From positions 1-28,773 of IMG/VR virus record IMGVR_UViG_3300035670_001010: a DNA stretch of 28,773 nucleotides; one strand, given 5' to 3'. The notes beneath the pieces were generated by a model, which was not told the DNA's origin, did not search any database, and saw only the letters and a list, made by a program, of their open reading frames with translations. The position numbers and the translations under genes are program-made. Position 1 is the first letter of the stretch, and every line of letters begins with the position of its first letter. The stretch is from a virus. Shown piece after piece: positions 11,267-17,555 of the stretch.

Positions 11267-11605
11267 ATGGCTCAAACATATAAACGACTAGGCGCAATTG
11301 CTCCCTCAGCAAATACACAAACAAATGTGTATGTTGTTCCAGCGGCAACAGAAGTAGTTATGTCAACAATTACAATATGTAATCAGAATGCAAGTAATGC
11401 CCTTTACAGTTTGGCTGTAATGCCTGCGAGTGACTTTGCATCACCTGCTGGAACAAAAGACTTCATTGCAAGAGATGTTCTTGTACCTTCACTTGATACA
11501 ATCATTCTGACAATTGGTTTAACAGGAAATGCAGGCACAGTTTTTGCTGCAAATACAAATTTAGCAAATATTTCGTTTAGTATGTTTGGTTCAGAGATTA
11601 CCTAA
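11267..11605 (+). CDS. Small beta-rich virion-associated protein
   Basis: This 112-residue protein has the pattern NVYVVPAATEVVMSTITICN (20-39), then SLAVMPAS, a DTIILTIGLTGNAGTVFA stretch, and ends ISFSMFGSEIT. I recall this pattern (VYTVPAG...STI.VCNQ... ending FGSEI) from small proteins next to fibre genes in many marine and freshwater phages, where it is annotated as hypothetical or virion-associated. It shares overall organisation with the 10184 protein. A weak AAAAGAAA ribosome-binding region precedes the ATG, and its stop overlaps the ATG of the glycine-rich gene (TAATG). No enzymatic motif is visible. Confidence 0.75.
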   Translation: MAQTYKRLGAIAPSANTQTNVYVVPAATEVVMSTITICNQNASNALYSLAVMPASDFASPAGTKDFIARDVLVPSLDTIILTIGLTGNAGTVFAANTNLANISFSMFGSEIT

Positions 11606-13455
11606 TGAGTATAAAATCTGCTTCTGGTTTAATTATAGGTTCTGCTAGAGCTTCTGGATTTGCAGTAAGACCAATAGGGTTTGCATATCCTTCTGGCGGT
11701 GATCCAGGAAGGTTTCCAAGTATTTCTGTCGAACTCCTCGTCATCGCTGGTGGTGGTGCAGGTGGTTTTGGGCCAAACACAGGTGGTGGTGGAGGCGGTG
11801 GTGGTTATTTGGAAGGTAGCCTAACTGCTACCTTTGGAACTGCATACACAGTAACAGTTGGTGCTGGTGCGGCGGCAGACACAAGTGGTGCTGGAGGTGA
11901 CGGAAGCAACTCTGTGTTTGGAACTGCAACTGCTGTTGGTGGCGGCGGTGGGGGAGGAGGTGCTAATAGCCCTGGTCGTAGCGGTGGTTCTGGCGGTGGA
12001 GCGTCCTCTTACAATTCTCCAACCGCAACTGGAGGGCCATCAACCCAAAGTCCTTCTGGTGGTTTAACTGGTTATGGAAATGCGGGTGGGTCATCAACAG
12101 ACAATGGTGCTTATTACGGCTCTGGATCAGGTGGTGGTGCAGGGGCTGCTGGTGGTGCGGGTGGTGAAACCGCAACATCTCAGCCAGGAATAGCGGGTGG
12201 TGCTGGAAAACAAAGTTCAATTACAGGTATAAGCCCTTCACCTTATTATGCTGGTGGCGGTGGTTCGTGTGCTGAAGGTTCTCCAGGCGGTGCGGGTGGT
12301 GCGGGTGGCGGTGGAACGGGTATGAATAGCCCATCTGTTGCGGCAACCCCAGGAACTGCTTTAACTGGTGGAGGCGGTGGCGGTGCGGCTAATAATGATC
12401 CTGCACGCCCAGGCGGTGCTGGTGGTTCTGGTGTAGTTGTTATCAAAGTACCAGATACTGCGGCGGCAGTCTTCTCTGATGGTGTCGCCACACGCTCTTA
12501 CTCTGTATCTGGTTACAACATTTACGAAGTGCAAGCCACTTCTACTACAAGTGAGACAGTCACTTTTTATCCCGATGCCTTCTTAGCCGAGTACCTTGTT
12601 GTTGCAGGTGGTGGGAGTGGTGGTAGTGCAAGATATTTCAACGAAGGTGGAGGAGGCGGTGGTGCTGGTGGTTATTTAGCCTCTGCTGATGCGGTTGCTA
12701 TGGCGGTTGTTACTGGTCAGGCTTATCCCGTTATTGTGGGTGCTGGTGGTGCAGTAGTAAATTCAGCGGTTGGAAATGATGGTTCTAGTTCTCAGTTTGC
12801 ATCTATTATTGCTTCAGGAGGAGGCGGTGGGGGTTCTACGGGTGGGCCGTCATCAGAAAAAGCAGGGCGACCTGGAGGTTCTGGCGGTGGGGGCGGTGGT
12901 CAAGATACCGCAAATAATTTAGGTGGTTCTGGAAATACTCCTTATAGAAGCCCGTCACAAGGAAACAATGGAGGAAATAGTAATGGTTCAACCGCACCAA
13001 ATTACGGCTCTGCTGGTGGCGGTGGAGCAAATGCCGTTGGCGGGAATGGGTCAAATACAGCAGGAGGAACTGGAGGCGCAGGAAAATCAAACTCTATTTC
13101 TGGTTCCTCAACATATTATGCGGGGGGTGGAGGCGGTGCTTCATTAGGTGGTACTGTTGCTCCTGGCGGCACAGGGGGTGGTGGGGCAGGTAACAATGGT
13201 GGCCCTTCTCCTGCGGCTGGAATTCCTGGAACCGTAAATACTGGAGGCGGTGGCGGCGGTGCTGTTGCTACTTATCCAGCAGCAACAGTCAACAGCGGCG
13301 GTGGAGGTTCCGGCGTAGTCATCATCAAAATCCCAGACACCAAGACCGCAACATTCTCTGGTGGCGTAACGCAATCGTCTACTACTGGCGGCGGGTATAA
13401 GATTTACACAGTAACGGCTACTTCTACAACCAACGAAACGGTGACATTCTCTTGA
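11605..13455 (+). CDS. Duplicated glycine-rich adhesin-like tail fibre protein
   Basis: This 616-residue protein is dominated by glycine. It consists of two long tandem copies: about 42-321 (from VELLVIAGGGAGG to SGVVVIKVPDTAAAVF and ATSTTSETVTF) and about 328-615 (from AEYLVVAGGGSGG to SGVVIIKIPDTKTATF and ATSTTNETVTF). Each copy has runs of 6-8 glycines and SPG/GGP segments between two beta edges. The organisation matches glycine-rich domain proteins of phage tails and is reminiscent of the glycine-rich gp38 adhesins of T-even relatives, where polyglycine-II helices carry receptor-binding loops. Residues 1-41 lack the repeat and may attach the protein to the fibre. It would act at the fibre tip in host recognition. 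It overlaps the preceding gene (TAATG) and the next one (TTGA). Confidence 0.82.
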   Translation: MSIKSASGLIIGSARASGFAVRPIGFAYPSGGDPGRFPSISVELLVIAGGGAGGFGPNTGGGGGGGGYLEGSLTATFGTAYTVTVGAGAAADTSGAGGDGSNSVFGTATAVGGGGGGGGANSPGRSGGSGGGASSYNSPTATGGPSTQSPSGGLTGYGNAGGSSTDNGAYYGSGSGGGAGAAGGAGGETATSQPGIAGGAGKQSSITGISPSPYYAGGGGSCAEGSPGGAGGAGGGGTGMNSPSVAATPGTALTGGGGGGAANNDPARPGGAGGSGVVVIKVPDTAAAVFSDGVATRSYSVSGYNIYEVQATSTTSETVTFYPDAFLAEYLVVAGGGSGGSARYFNEGGGGGGAGGYLASADAVAMAVVTGQAYPVIVGAGGAVVNSAVGNDGSSSQFASIIASGGGGGGSTGGPSSEKAGRPGGSGGGGGGQDTANNLGGSGNTPYRSPSQGNNGGNSNGSTAPNYGSAGGGGANAVGGNGSNTAGGTGGAGKSNSISGSSTYYAGGGGGASLGGTVAPGGTGGGGAGNNGGPSPAAGIPGTVNTGGGGGGAVATYPAATVNSGGGGSGVVIIKIPDTKTATFSGGVTQSSTTGGGYKIYTVTATSTTNETVTFS

Positions 13456-14078
13456 AAACTGCTGAAGTAATTCCTATGCACTCGGCCCCAGAAGAACGGC
13501 AGACACCTAACCCTGCTTGGGCGTTTAATCTTGATCCTGTTCATTCTTGGGCGTACTGGGATAAAGCCTTCACCAAAGAAGAATGCGAGAGAATCATCGA
13601 GATCGGTAATGACCGCACACAGAAACAGGCACAAACCCGTGGCGGCAATATCGATAAAGTACGCAAGTCTGAGATTGCATGGCTCTACCCAAGTGACAAT
13701 CTTGACTGGGCTTACAGGCGCATGACTGACATCATCATGGACTTGAACAACAGGTTCTTTCAGTTCGACATCTTTGGTGCGACAGAGGGATTCCAATTCA
13801 CCAAATACACGGCACCTGGCGGCAAGTATGGTCGTCACATAGATTCTGCGCCTGGCACTCTTATTCGCAAACTATCTTTCACCGTTCAACTCTCTGAGCC
13901 TGAAGACTACAAGGGCGGTGACTTGTGTTTGTATCTAAGTGACAAAGCAGAAATAATGAAAAAAGAACAGGGCTTTGTAGCTTTGTTCCCATCATATGTG
14001 CTGCATGAGGTTAAGCCTGTTACGCAGGGAACAAGATATAGTTTAGTAAGCTGGATTACTGGTAAACCATTTAAGTAG
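13452..14078 (+). CDS. 2-oxoglutarate/Fe(II)-dependent dioxygenase, prolyl-4-hydroxylase-like
   Basis: This 208-residue protein has the double-stranded beta-helix dioxygenase signature. The iron ligands are H129 and D131 (GRHIDSA) and H185 (LHEVKPV), and R195 lies ten residues after H185 to bind 2-oxoglutarate (numbering from TTG). Length and the YTAPGGKYGRHID segment fit phage prolyl-4-hydroxylase-like enzymes, which couple 2-oxoglutarate decarboxylation to hydroxylation. The substrate is unknown; virion proteins, host proteins and DNA bases are all possible. I chose the TTG start because it overlaps the preceding stop (TTGA, 13452-13455); ATG at 13476, eight codons later, is the alternative and neither has a strong ribosome-binding site. 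Codon use is richer in G+C than the neighbours (30 of 60 bases at 13501-13560), which hints at recent acquisition. Confidence 0.88.
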   Translation: MKTAEVIPMHSAPEERQTPNPAWAFNLDPVHSWAYWDKAFTKEECERIIEIGNDRTQKQAQTRGGNIDKVRKSEIAWLYPSDNLDWAYRRMTDIIMDLNNRFFQFDIFGATEGFQFTKYTAPGGKYGRHIDSAPGTLIRKLSFTVQLSEPEDYKGGDLCLYLSDKAEIMKKEQGFVALFPSYVLHEVKPVTQGTRYSLVSWITGKPFK

Positions 14079-14089
14079 GAGATATATAA

Positions 14090-14494
14090 GTGGCTCATTT
14101 TGCAAGAATTAAAGATGGAATAGTTGATTTTGTAACTGTTGGTCGTGATGACGATGAGAATAGAGAAGACGAACTTGCGCATGATGGTTGGATCTATCGT
14201 AGGACTTCCTACAACACCCGTGGCGGTGTTCACTACGGTGCTGATGGTCAACCGTCTGCCGATCAGTCTAAAGCCTTCCGTAAGAACTACGCTGGTCTAG
14301 GCTATTCGTATGACGCAGGTAGAGATGCCTTTATTCCACCCAAACCTTTTAACTCATGGGTGCTGAATGAGACGACTTGCCTATGGGATGCGCCTGTTGC
14401 CATGCCAGAAGATGCGGGTACGGGTGAACCTCCTAAGAGATACACATGGAATGAAGAAACTACTTCTTGGGACTTAGTAGAAAATAACGAATAG
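14090..14494 (+). CDS. Small conserved phage protein with NTRGGVHY motif, unknown function
   Basis: This 134-residue protein starts at GTG, with ribosome-binding site AGGAGA (14077-14082) 7 bases upstream. It has the features of a protein common in marine and freshwater T4-like phages: N-terminal MAHFARIKDGIV, a central SYNTRGGVHYG, then FRKNYAGLGYSYDAGRDAFI with PPKPFNSW, and a C-terminal YTWNEETTSWD. It is rich in aromatic residues and lacks a signal peptide or catalytic motif. Versions of this gene are usually near fibre genes, so a small virion or fibre-associated role is likely, but function is not established. Like the dioxygenase before it, it is more G+C-rich than the core genes. It ends the first part of the accessory island, just before a terminator. 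Confidence 0.8.
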   Translation: MAHFARIKDGIVDFVTVGRDDDENREDELAHDGWIYRRTSYNTRGGVHYGADGQPSADQSKAFRKNYAGLGYSYDAGRDAFIPPKPFNSWVLNETTCLWDAPVAMPEDAGTGEPPKRYTWNEETTSWDLVENNE

Positions 14495-14533
14495 AATGAA
14501 TCAAGTCAATCTTAGGACACAACCCAATAAAAT

Positions 14534-14557
14534 AAACCCCGCATAGACGGGGTTTTT
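14534..14557 (+). terminator. Intrinsic (Rho-independent) terminator
   Basis: AAACCCCG (14534-14541) pairs perfectly with CGGGGTTT (14548-14555) around the 6-base loop CATAGA, giving an 8-bp stem with a G+C core that runs straight into five T's (14553-14557). It lies 40 bases after the stop of the preceding gene and would end transcripts of the first fibre and dioxygenase block. Confidence 0.9.
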
Positions 14558-14584
14558 CATTTCTGCTTTACAACTCTTGTTTTG

Positions 14585-14592
14585 ACTAAATA
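14585..14592 (+). promoter_or_regulatory. Late-type promoter box ACTAAATA
   Basis: ACTAAATA matches T4 late consensus TATAAATA at 6 of 8 bases, with the TAAATA core intact. It lies between the terminator and the GTG start at 14616, with ribosome-binding site GGGAG at 14605-14609. The 18 bases ACTAAATAGGCGATAAAA (14585-14602) recur exactly at 27091-27108, upstream of another gene, which supports a functional element. Confidence 0.65.
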
Positions 14593-14615
14593 GGCGATAA
14601 AAACGGGAGTTATTT

Positions 14616-14948
14616 GTGGCAGCTTTCACAGAGATAAATGTCGAGCAGTATGCGACTTTTTCAACAACAGTCAATGTAGAAGATAGTCAAGGTTCCGCAG
14701 TCAACCTTTCTGGTTACGCTGCGGCATCTCAACTTCGCAAATCTTACTACTCAACATCTGCGAATAATTTCACCGCAACCATTACTGGTACTGCAAATGG
14801 TGAAATTACGCTGTCAATGACGGCAGCAAATACTGCAAATTTAACTCCAGGAAGATATTTGTATGACCTTGTGATTACATCGCCAGAAGGCACGAAAACA
14901 CGGGTCGTAGAAGGCATTGTGAATGTATTAGCAGGTGTAACGCAGTAA
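14616..14948 (+). CDS. Small beta-rich structural protein (marine T4-like family)
   Basis: The 110-residue protein begins at GTG with GGGAG 6 bases upstream. The sequence is organised like an immunoglobulin-like or BppU-type beta sandwich: VEQYATFSTTVNVEDSQG (9-26), VNLSGYAAASQLRKSYYST (28-46), GEITLSMTAANTANLTPGRY and a closing LVITSPEGTKTRVVEGIVNV. I recognise this as a recurring small protein in the fibre region of cyanophage-like genomes (typically '...LSGYTAAAQMRKSYYST...'), with no proven function. It heads a short operon with the two fibre genes that follow, under its own late promoter. It could be a baseplate-to-fibre adaptor. Confidence 0.77.
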   Translation: MAAFTEINVEQYATFSTTVNVEDSQGSAVNLSGYAAASQLRKSYYSTSANNFTATITGTANGEITLSMTAANTANLTPGRYLYDLVITSPEGTKTRVVEGIVNVLAGVTQ

Positions 14949-14949
14949 A

Positions 14950-15207
14950 ATGGCGATTATTGCAAGAATTAACACGACAGGTTCTATTGGTCGTGCGATT
15001 ATTAAGTCATCGCCTAAGACTGCAATTGCGGCGGATACATTTGCGCCAAAACCTAATGTAAGTTTGAGTGAAGTGGGTGGTATTTCGACCACAGGTGTAG
15101 AAAATGGTTATACTTTAGTTTTCAATTCGACAACAAACAATTTTGAAGCACAACCAGCATCTAATGTGGCTGTTGATATATCACAAATAACCGGGGGCAC
15201 CTTCTGA
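14950..15207 (+). CDS. Small fibre-associated protein ending in GGTF
   Basis: This 85-residue protein has a basic N-terminus (MAIIARINTTGSIGRAIIKS) and a C-terminal part, NGYTLVFNSTTNNFEAQPAS, that resembles the 'GYVLVYNxxTxxFxxxP' strand pair found at the ends of phage fibre proteins. It ends ITGGTF, which matches the LQGGTF end of the next, much larger fibre protein. It starts one base after the preceding stop, and its stop overlaps the next ATG (TGATG), so three genes are tightly coupled. It may be a small accessory fibre subunit, or a module split from a fibre. No enzyme motif is seen. Confidence 0.68.
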   Translation: MAIIARINTTGSIGRAIIKSSPKTAIAADTFAPKPNVSLSEVGGISTTGVENGYTLVFNSTTNNFEAQPASNVAVDISQITGGTF

Positions 15208-16685
15208 TGGCCAACACAGTAATTCAACTAAAATTTTCCACAGTAACGGATAAACCGACTTCGTTAAATATTGCAGAGCCTGCTTATTCCTACAGTAGCA
15301 ATATCTTCTACATTGGTTCTCCAGCCAGTACCGGTTCGATTGCAATTGGTGGTAAGTTTTACATAGACCAACAACAGATAATTTTTGATACTGCCAATGC
15401 GGCATTTGCATCTGCGAACAATTCTACTAAAGCAAACTCTGCATTTGACCAGGCAAACGCTGCTTTTGAGGTTGCGAACTCTGCGGCAATTGCAGCCAAC
15501 ACACCAAGTCATGTTGCAAACTCAGCTGCCATTTACGCAAACGGTGCCTTTACTGCCGCAAACACCGCAGACAGTAAAGCCGTAAGTGCTGGCTCATATG
15601 CCAACTCTGCGTTTGTTCATGCAAATTCTAGTTTCGTTCATGCCAATGCTGCATTCAATCACGCTAACTCAGGATTTGACCAAGCCAATACTGCACAAGA
15701 TACTGCTGCGGCTGCGTTCATTCGTGCAAACAATTCTATCGATGCAAATAGTGGCGGTACAATTTCTGGTGACTTAACAATTACCGGTAACCTCATTGTT
15801 ACTGGTGAAGAAATTGTTCAAAATGTTCACACAATTGCAGTTGAAGATTCTCTGTTTGAACTTGCAGTCAACAATGCTGGCGATGGATTAGACATTGGTT
15901 TCTTTGGTCAATATGTTTCTGGCGGCACAAAATACACTGCCGTCTATCGTGACCATGATGATGGCAAGTTTAGAATCTTAGTTGATGGTACAGAAAAACC
16001 AACCGCAGGCAATACAGTCAATGCAGAGTCATTCTCACTTGCAACTGTTGTAACTAATGTCGAAGCAAATACTGTTATCATCAATGGTCAAAACATTGAG
16101 ACTTACACAACAAATGCGTTCAATCATGCCAATGCAGGATTCACACAAGCCAATACTGCACAGGCAACAGGTACTGCTGCAGGTAACTATGCCAACGCTG
16201 CATTCTTAGTTGCAAATAGTGCATCGATTTCTGCAACTGCGGCATTCAATCATGCCAATGCAGGCTTTGATGCTGCAAATACTGCTGATTCGAAGGCAGT
16301 AAGTGCTGGTTCATATGCCAACTCTGCATTTAGTCTTGCAAATGGCACTGCTGTTATTGCAAATACTGATGTCACAAACATTTCAATCACGGGCGCCGAT
16401 TATGGAACTGCATCTGCTGTGCCTGCGTTCCGTGTCGAGGCAAATGGTCGTATCAGTTCTGCCAACTCTACTGCAATCGCAATTGATGCTTCTGCAATTA
16501 CTTCTGGCACATTAGGAGTTACAAGAGGAGGTACTGGTGCAGGAACATTTACAACCAATGGTGTTCTGTTGGGGCAAGGTACAGGTGCATTTACAACTGC
16601 ATCGTCTTCAACAGAAGGACATGTTTTAACAATTAATAATTCTGGCGTTCCAACTTTCGCACACCTGCAAGGTGGAACATTCTAA
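15207..16685 (+). CDS. Tail fibre protein with two heptad-repeat shafts and GGTGxxTF C-terminal module
   Basis: This 492-residue fibre has a clear domain order. Residues 1-50 (NTVIQLKFSTVTDKPTSLNI...NIFYIG) resemble the small N-terminal domain found in phage receptor-binding proteins such as Mtd. Residues 61-180 form a 7-residue repeat shaft (AFNHANS, GFDQANT). Residues 183-300 are a beta domain (GGTISGDLTITGNLIVTGEE; LDIGFFGQYVSGGTKYTAVY). Residues 302-380 are a second heptad shaft. Residues 385-492 are a fibre tail module (SGTLGVTRGGTGAGTFTTNG, then GHVLTINNSGVPTF and a terminal GGTF). It should be a trimeric fibre at the baseplate or neck and a determinant of host range. It is coupled to the preceding gene by a TGATG overlap. 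Confidence 0.85.
   Translation: MANTVIQLKFSTVTDKPTSLNIAEPAYSYSSNIFYIGSPASTGSIAIGGKFYIDQQQIIFDTANAAFASANNSTKANSAFDQANAAFEVANSAAIAANTPSHVANSAAIYANGAFTAANTADSKAVSAGSYANSAFVHANSSFVHANAAFNHANSGFDQANTAQDTAAAAFIRANNSIDANSGGTISGDLTITGNLIVTGEEIVQNVHTIAVEDSLFELAVNNAGDGLDIGFFGQYVSGGTKYTAVYRDHDDGKFRILVDGTEKPTAGNTVNAESFSLATVVTNVEANTVIINGQNIETYTTNAFNHANAGFTQANTAQATGTAAGNYANAAFLVANSASISATAAFNHANAGFDAANTADSKAVSAGSYANSAFSLANGTAVIANTDVTNISITGADYGTASAVPAFRVEANGRISSANSTAIAIDASAITSGTLGVTRGGTGAGTFTTNGVLLGQGTGAFTTASSSTEGHVLTINNSGVPTFAHLQGGTF
15387..15746 (+). repeat. Heptad repeat shaft 1 (x-F-x-x-A-N-x units)
   Basis: About seventeen consecutive 7-codon units encode patterns such as AAFASAN, SAFDQAN, AAFEVAN and GSYANSA. 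The spacing is exactly 21 bases, with few non-synonymous breaks. Small alanine and asparagine at regular positions suggest a slender parallel coiled coil rather than a leucine-type one. Confidence 0.75.
16110..16346 (+). repeat. Heptad repeat shaft 2, partly duplicated from itself and shaft 1
   Basis: About eleven further 21-base units. The 20 bases TTCAATCATGCCAATGCAGG occur exactly at 16119-16138 and again at 16245-16264. The unit DSKAVSAGSYANSAF is present in both shafts at the protein level, indicating past duplication. Confidence 0.72.
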
Positions 16686-16704
16686 ACAATGAAAAGGGGT
16701 CGTT

Positions 16705-17142
16705 ATGAGTGTGGAATTTTCAAATGCTTACCAAGAAATTTTATTTGATAATATAGTTTCTGTAATTAAACAAAACTTTATTTTTCAAACGCAATTGAAA
16801 CTTGCAGAAGAAACAGGTAAAGCAAAAATAGAATTACAAGCAAAATATGATGAATTGATAAAAACAAAAAGTAATGTGTATGATACAGCACATGAAGAAA
16901 AAACTAGATTGCAAGGTGCCTTAAATGATGTGATGAAAAAGAAGTTAGGATTAGAAAAACAATTACAAGATAAAGATGTGGAGATTGTAAGTTTGAAAGA
17001 GTATATTGCAAAATTAGAAACTGTTGTTCCACAATCTAAATTGAAAAAAATTAATCCTGAAAAGATAGTCGATGAAAAGAACGAAGAACAGTCCGCACCT
17101 GACCTCTTTGCAATTAAGGCCAATGACGGTAGCTCGTTCTAA
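16705..17142 (+). CDS. Coiled-coil protein, unknown function
   Basis: This 145-residue protein is preceded by the strong ribosome-binding site AAAAGGGG (16692-16699). Its N-terminal 30 residues are mixed hydrophobic (YQEILFDNIVSVIKQNFIFQ). Residues 33-108 form a long charged helix with heptad spacing (KLGLEKQLQDKDVEIVSLKE), and the C-terminus is an acidic tail ending in LFAIKANDGSSF. Genes of similar size and charge lie next to fibre genes in related phages and are candidates for fibre assembly chaperones, by loose analogy with T4 gp57A and gp38-type factors, but I see no homology to those. Its stop overlaps the next ATG (TAATG). Confidence 0.75.
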   Translation: MSVEFSNAYQEILFDNIVSVIKQNFIFQTQLKLAEETGKAKIELQAKYDELIKTKSNVYDTAHEEKTRLQGALNDVMKKKLGLEKQLQDKDVEIVSLKEYIAKLETVVPQSKLKKINPEKIVDEKNEEQSAPDLFAIKANDGSSF

Positions 17143-17546
17143 TGTCTAACACAATCATTGAATTACGCCATAGTTATGTTACTGGCAATGTGCCAAGTAG
17201 CTTGGCTAATGGCGAAATTGCAATCAATACCTACGATGGAAAATTATTTTATCGTGGTGGGGCTTCAAATACAGTTCAAACGATAGAGCGTTTTACTGGC
17301 CCAGCAGGATTAGATGGTGAAGTTCAATTCAATGATTCTGGTAGTTTAGGTGCTGATTCTGGTCTAACATACAATAAAACCACAGATGTATTAACTATTA
17401 TTGGTGGAGTGAATTCTGGTGGAATCAATGTCACACCAACTCTCACTTCAGCATATGACCATGCCAATGCTGCCTTTAATGCGGCAAACACATCAGGAGG
17501 TGCCAGTATAGGTGATGTTCTTGCACTCTCTATAGCATTAGGATAA
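17142..17546 (+). CDS. Short fibre-like protein with receptor-binding-type N-terminus and IALG C-terminus
   Basis: The 134-residue protein begins MSNTIIELRHSYVTGNVPSS and continues LANGEIAINTYDGKLFYRGG. This 'IxLRxS...LxxGExxxNxxDGKLFxxG' pattern resembles the N-terminal domain of Mtd-like receptor-binding proteins and parallels the N-terminus of the fibre at 15207. A middle segment GPAGLDGEVQFNDSGSLGAD is typical of phage fibres. Two heptads (AYDHANA, AFNAANT) follow. The end, DVLALSIALG, matches SLAFAIALG at the end of the 9563-10153 protein. It looks like a minimal fibre: attachment domain, linker and C-terminal tag without a receptor domain. It is coupled to the preceding gene by a TAATG overlap. 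Confidence 0.75.
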   Translation: MSNTIIELRHSYVTGNVPSSLANGEIAINTYDGKLFYRGGASNTVQTIERFTGPAGLDGEVQFNDSGSLGADSGLTYNKTTDVLTIIGGVNSGGINVTPTLTSAYDHANAAFNAANTSGGASIGDVLALSIALG

Positions 17547-17549
17547 ATA
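17542..17549 (+). promoter_or_regulatory. Late-type promoter box GATAAATA before gp13
   Basis: GATAAATA matches TATAAATA at 7 of 8 bases and overlaps the stop codon of the preceding gene. It ends 6 bases before the gp13 ATG, exactly the spacing of the box before gp8. A late transcript from it would be nearly leaderless. An AGGA at 17540-17543 lies rather far (12 bases) from the ATG. Confidence 0.4.
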
Positions 17550-17555
17550 TCAACT

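Noticed and set aside
11963-12491. Minus-strand frames rich in His or Pro opposite the glycine-rich gene
   Set aside because: They are simply the complement of GGT/GGC runs; no start signals.
9935-16346. CRISPR array or intergenic tandem repeat
   Set aside because: The repeats are coding heptads with a 21-base period and no spacers.
15207-17546. A diversity-generating retroelement associated with the Mtd-like N-terminal domains
   Set aside because: No reverse transcriptase, template repeat or adenine-biased variable repeat is visible; only the short N-terminal pattern resembles Mtd.
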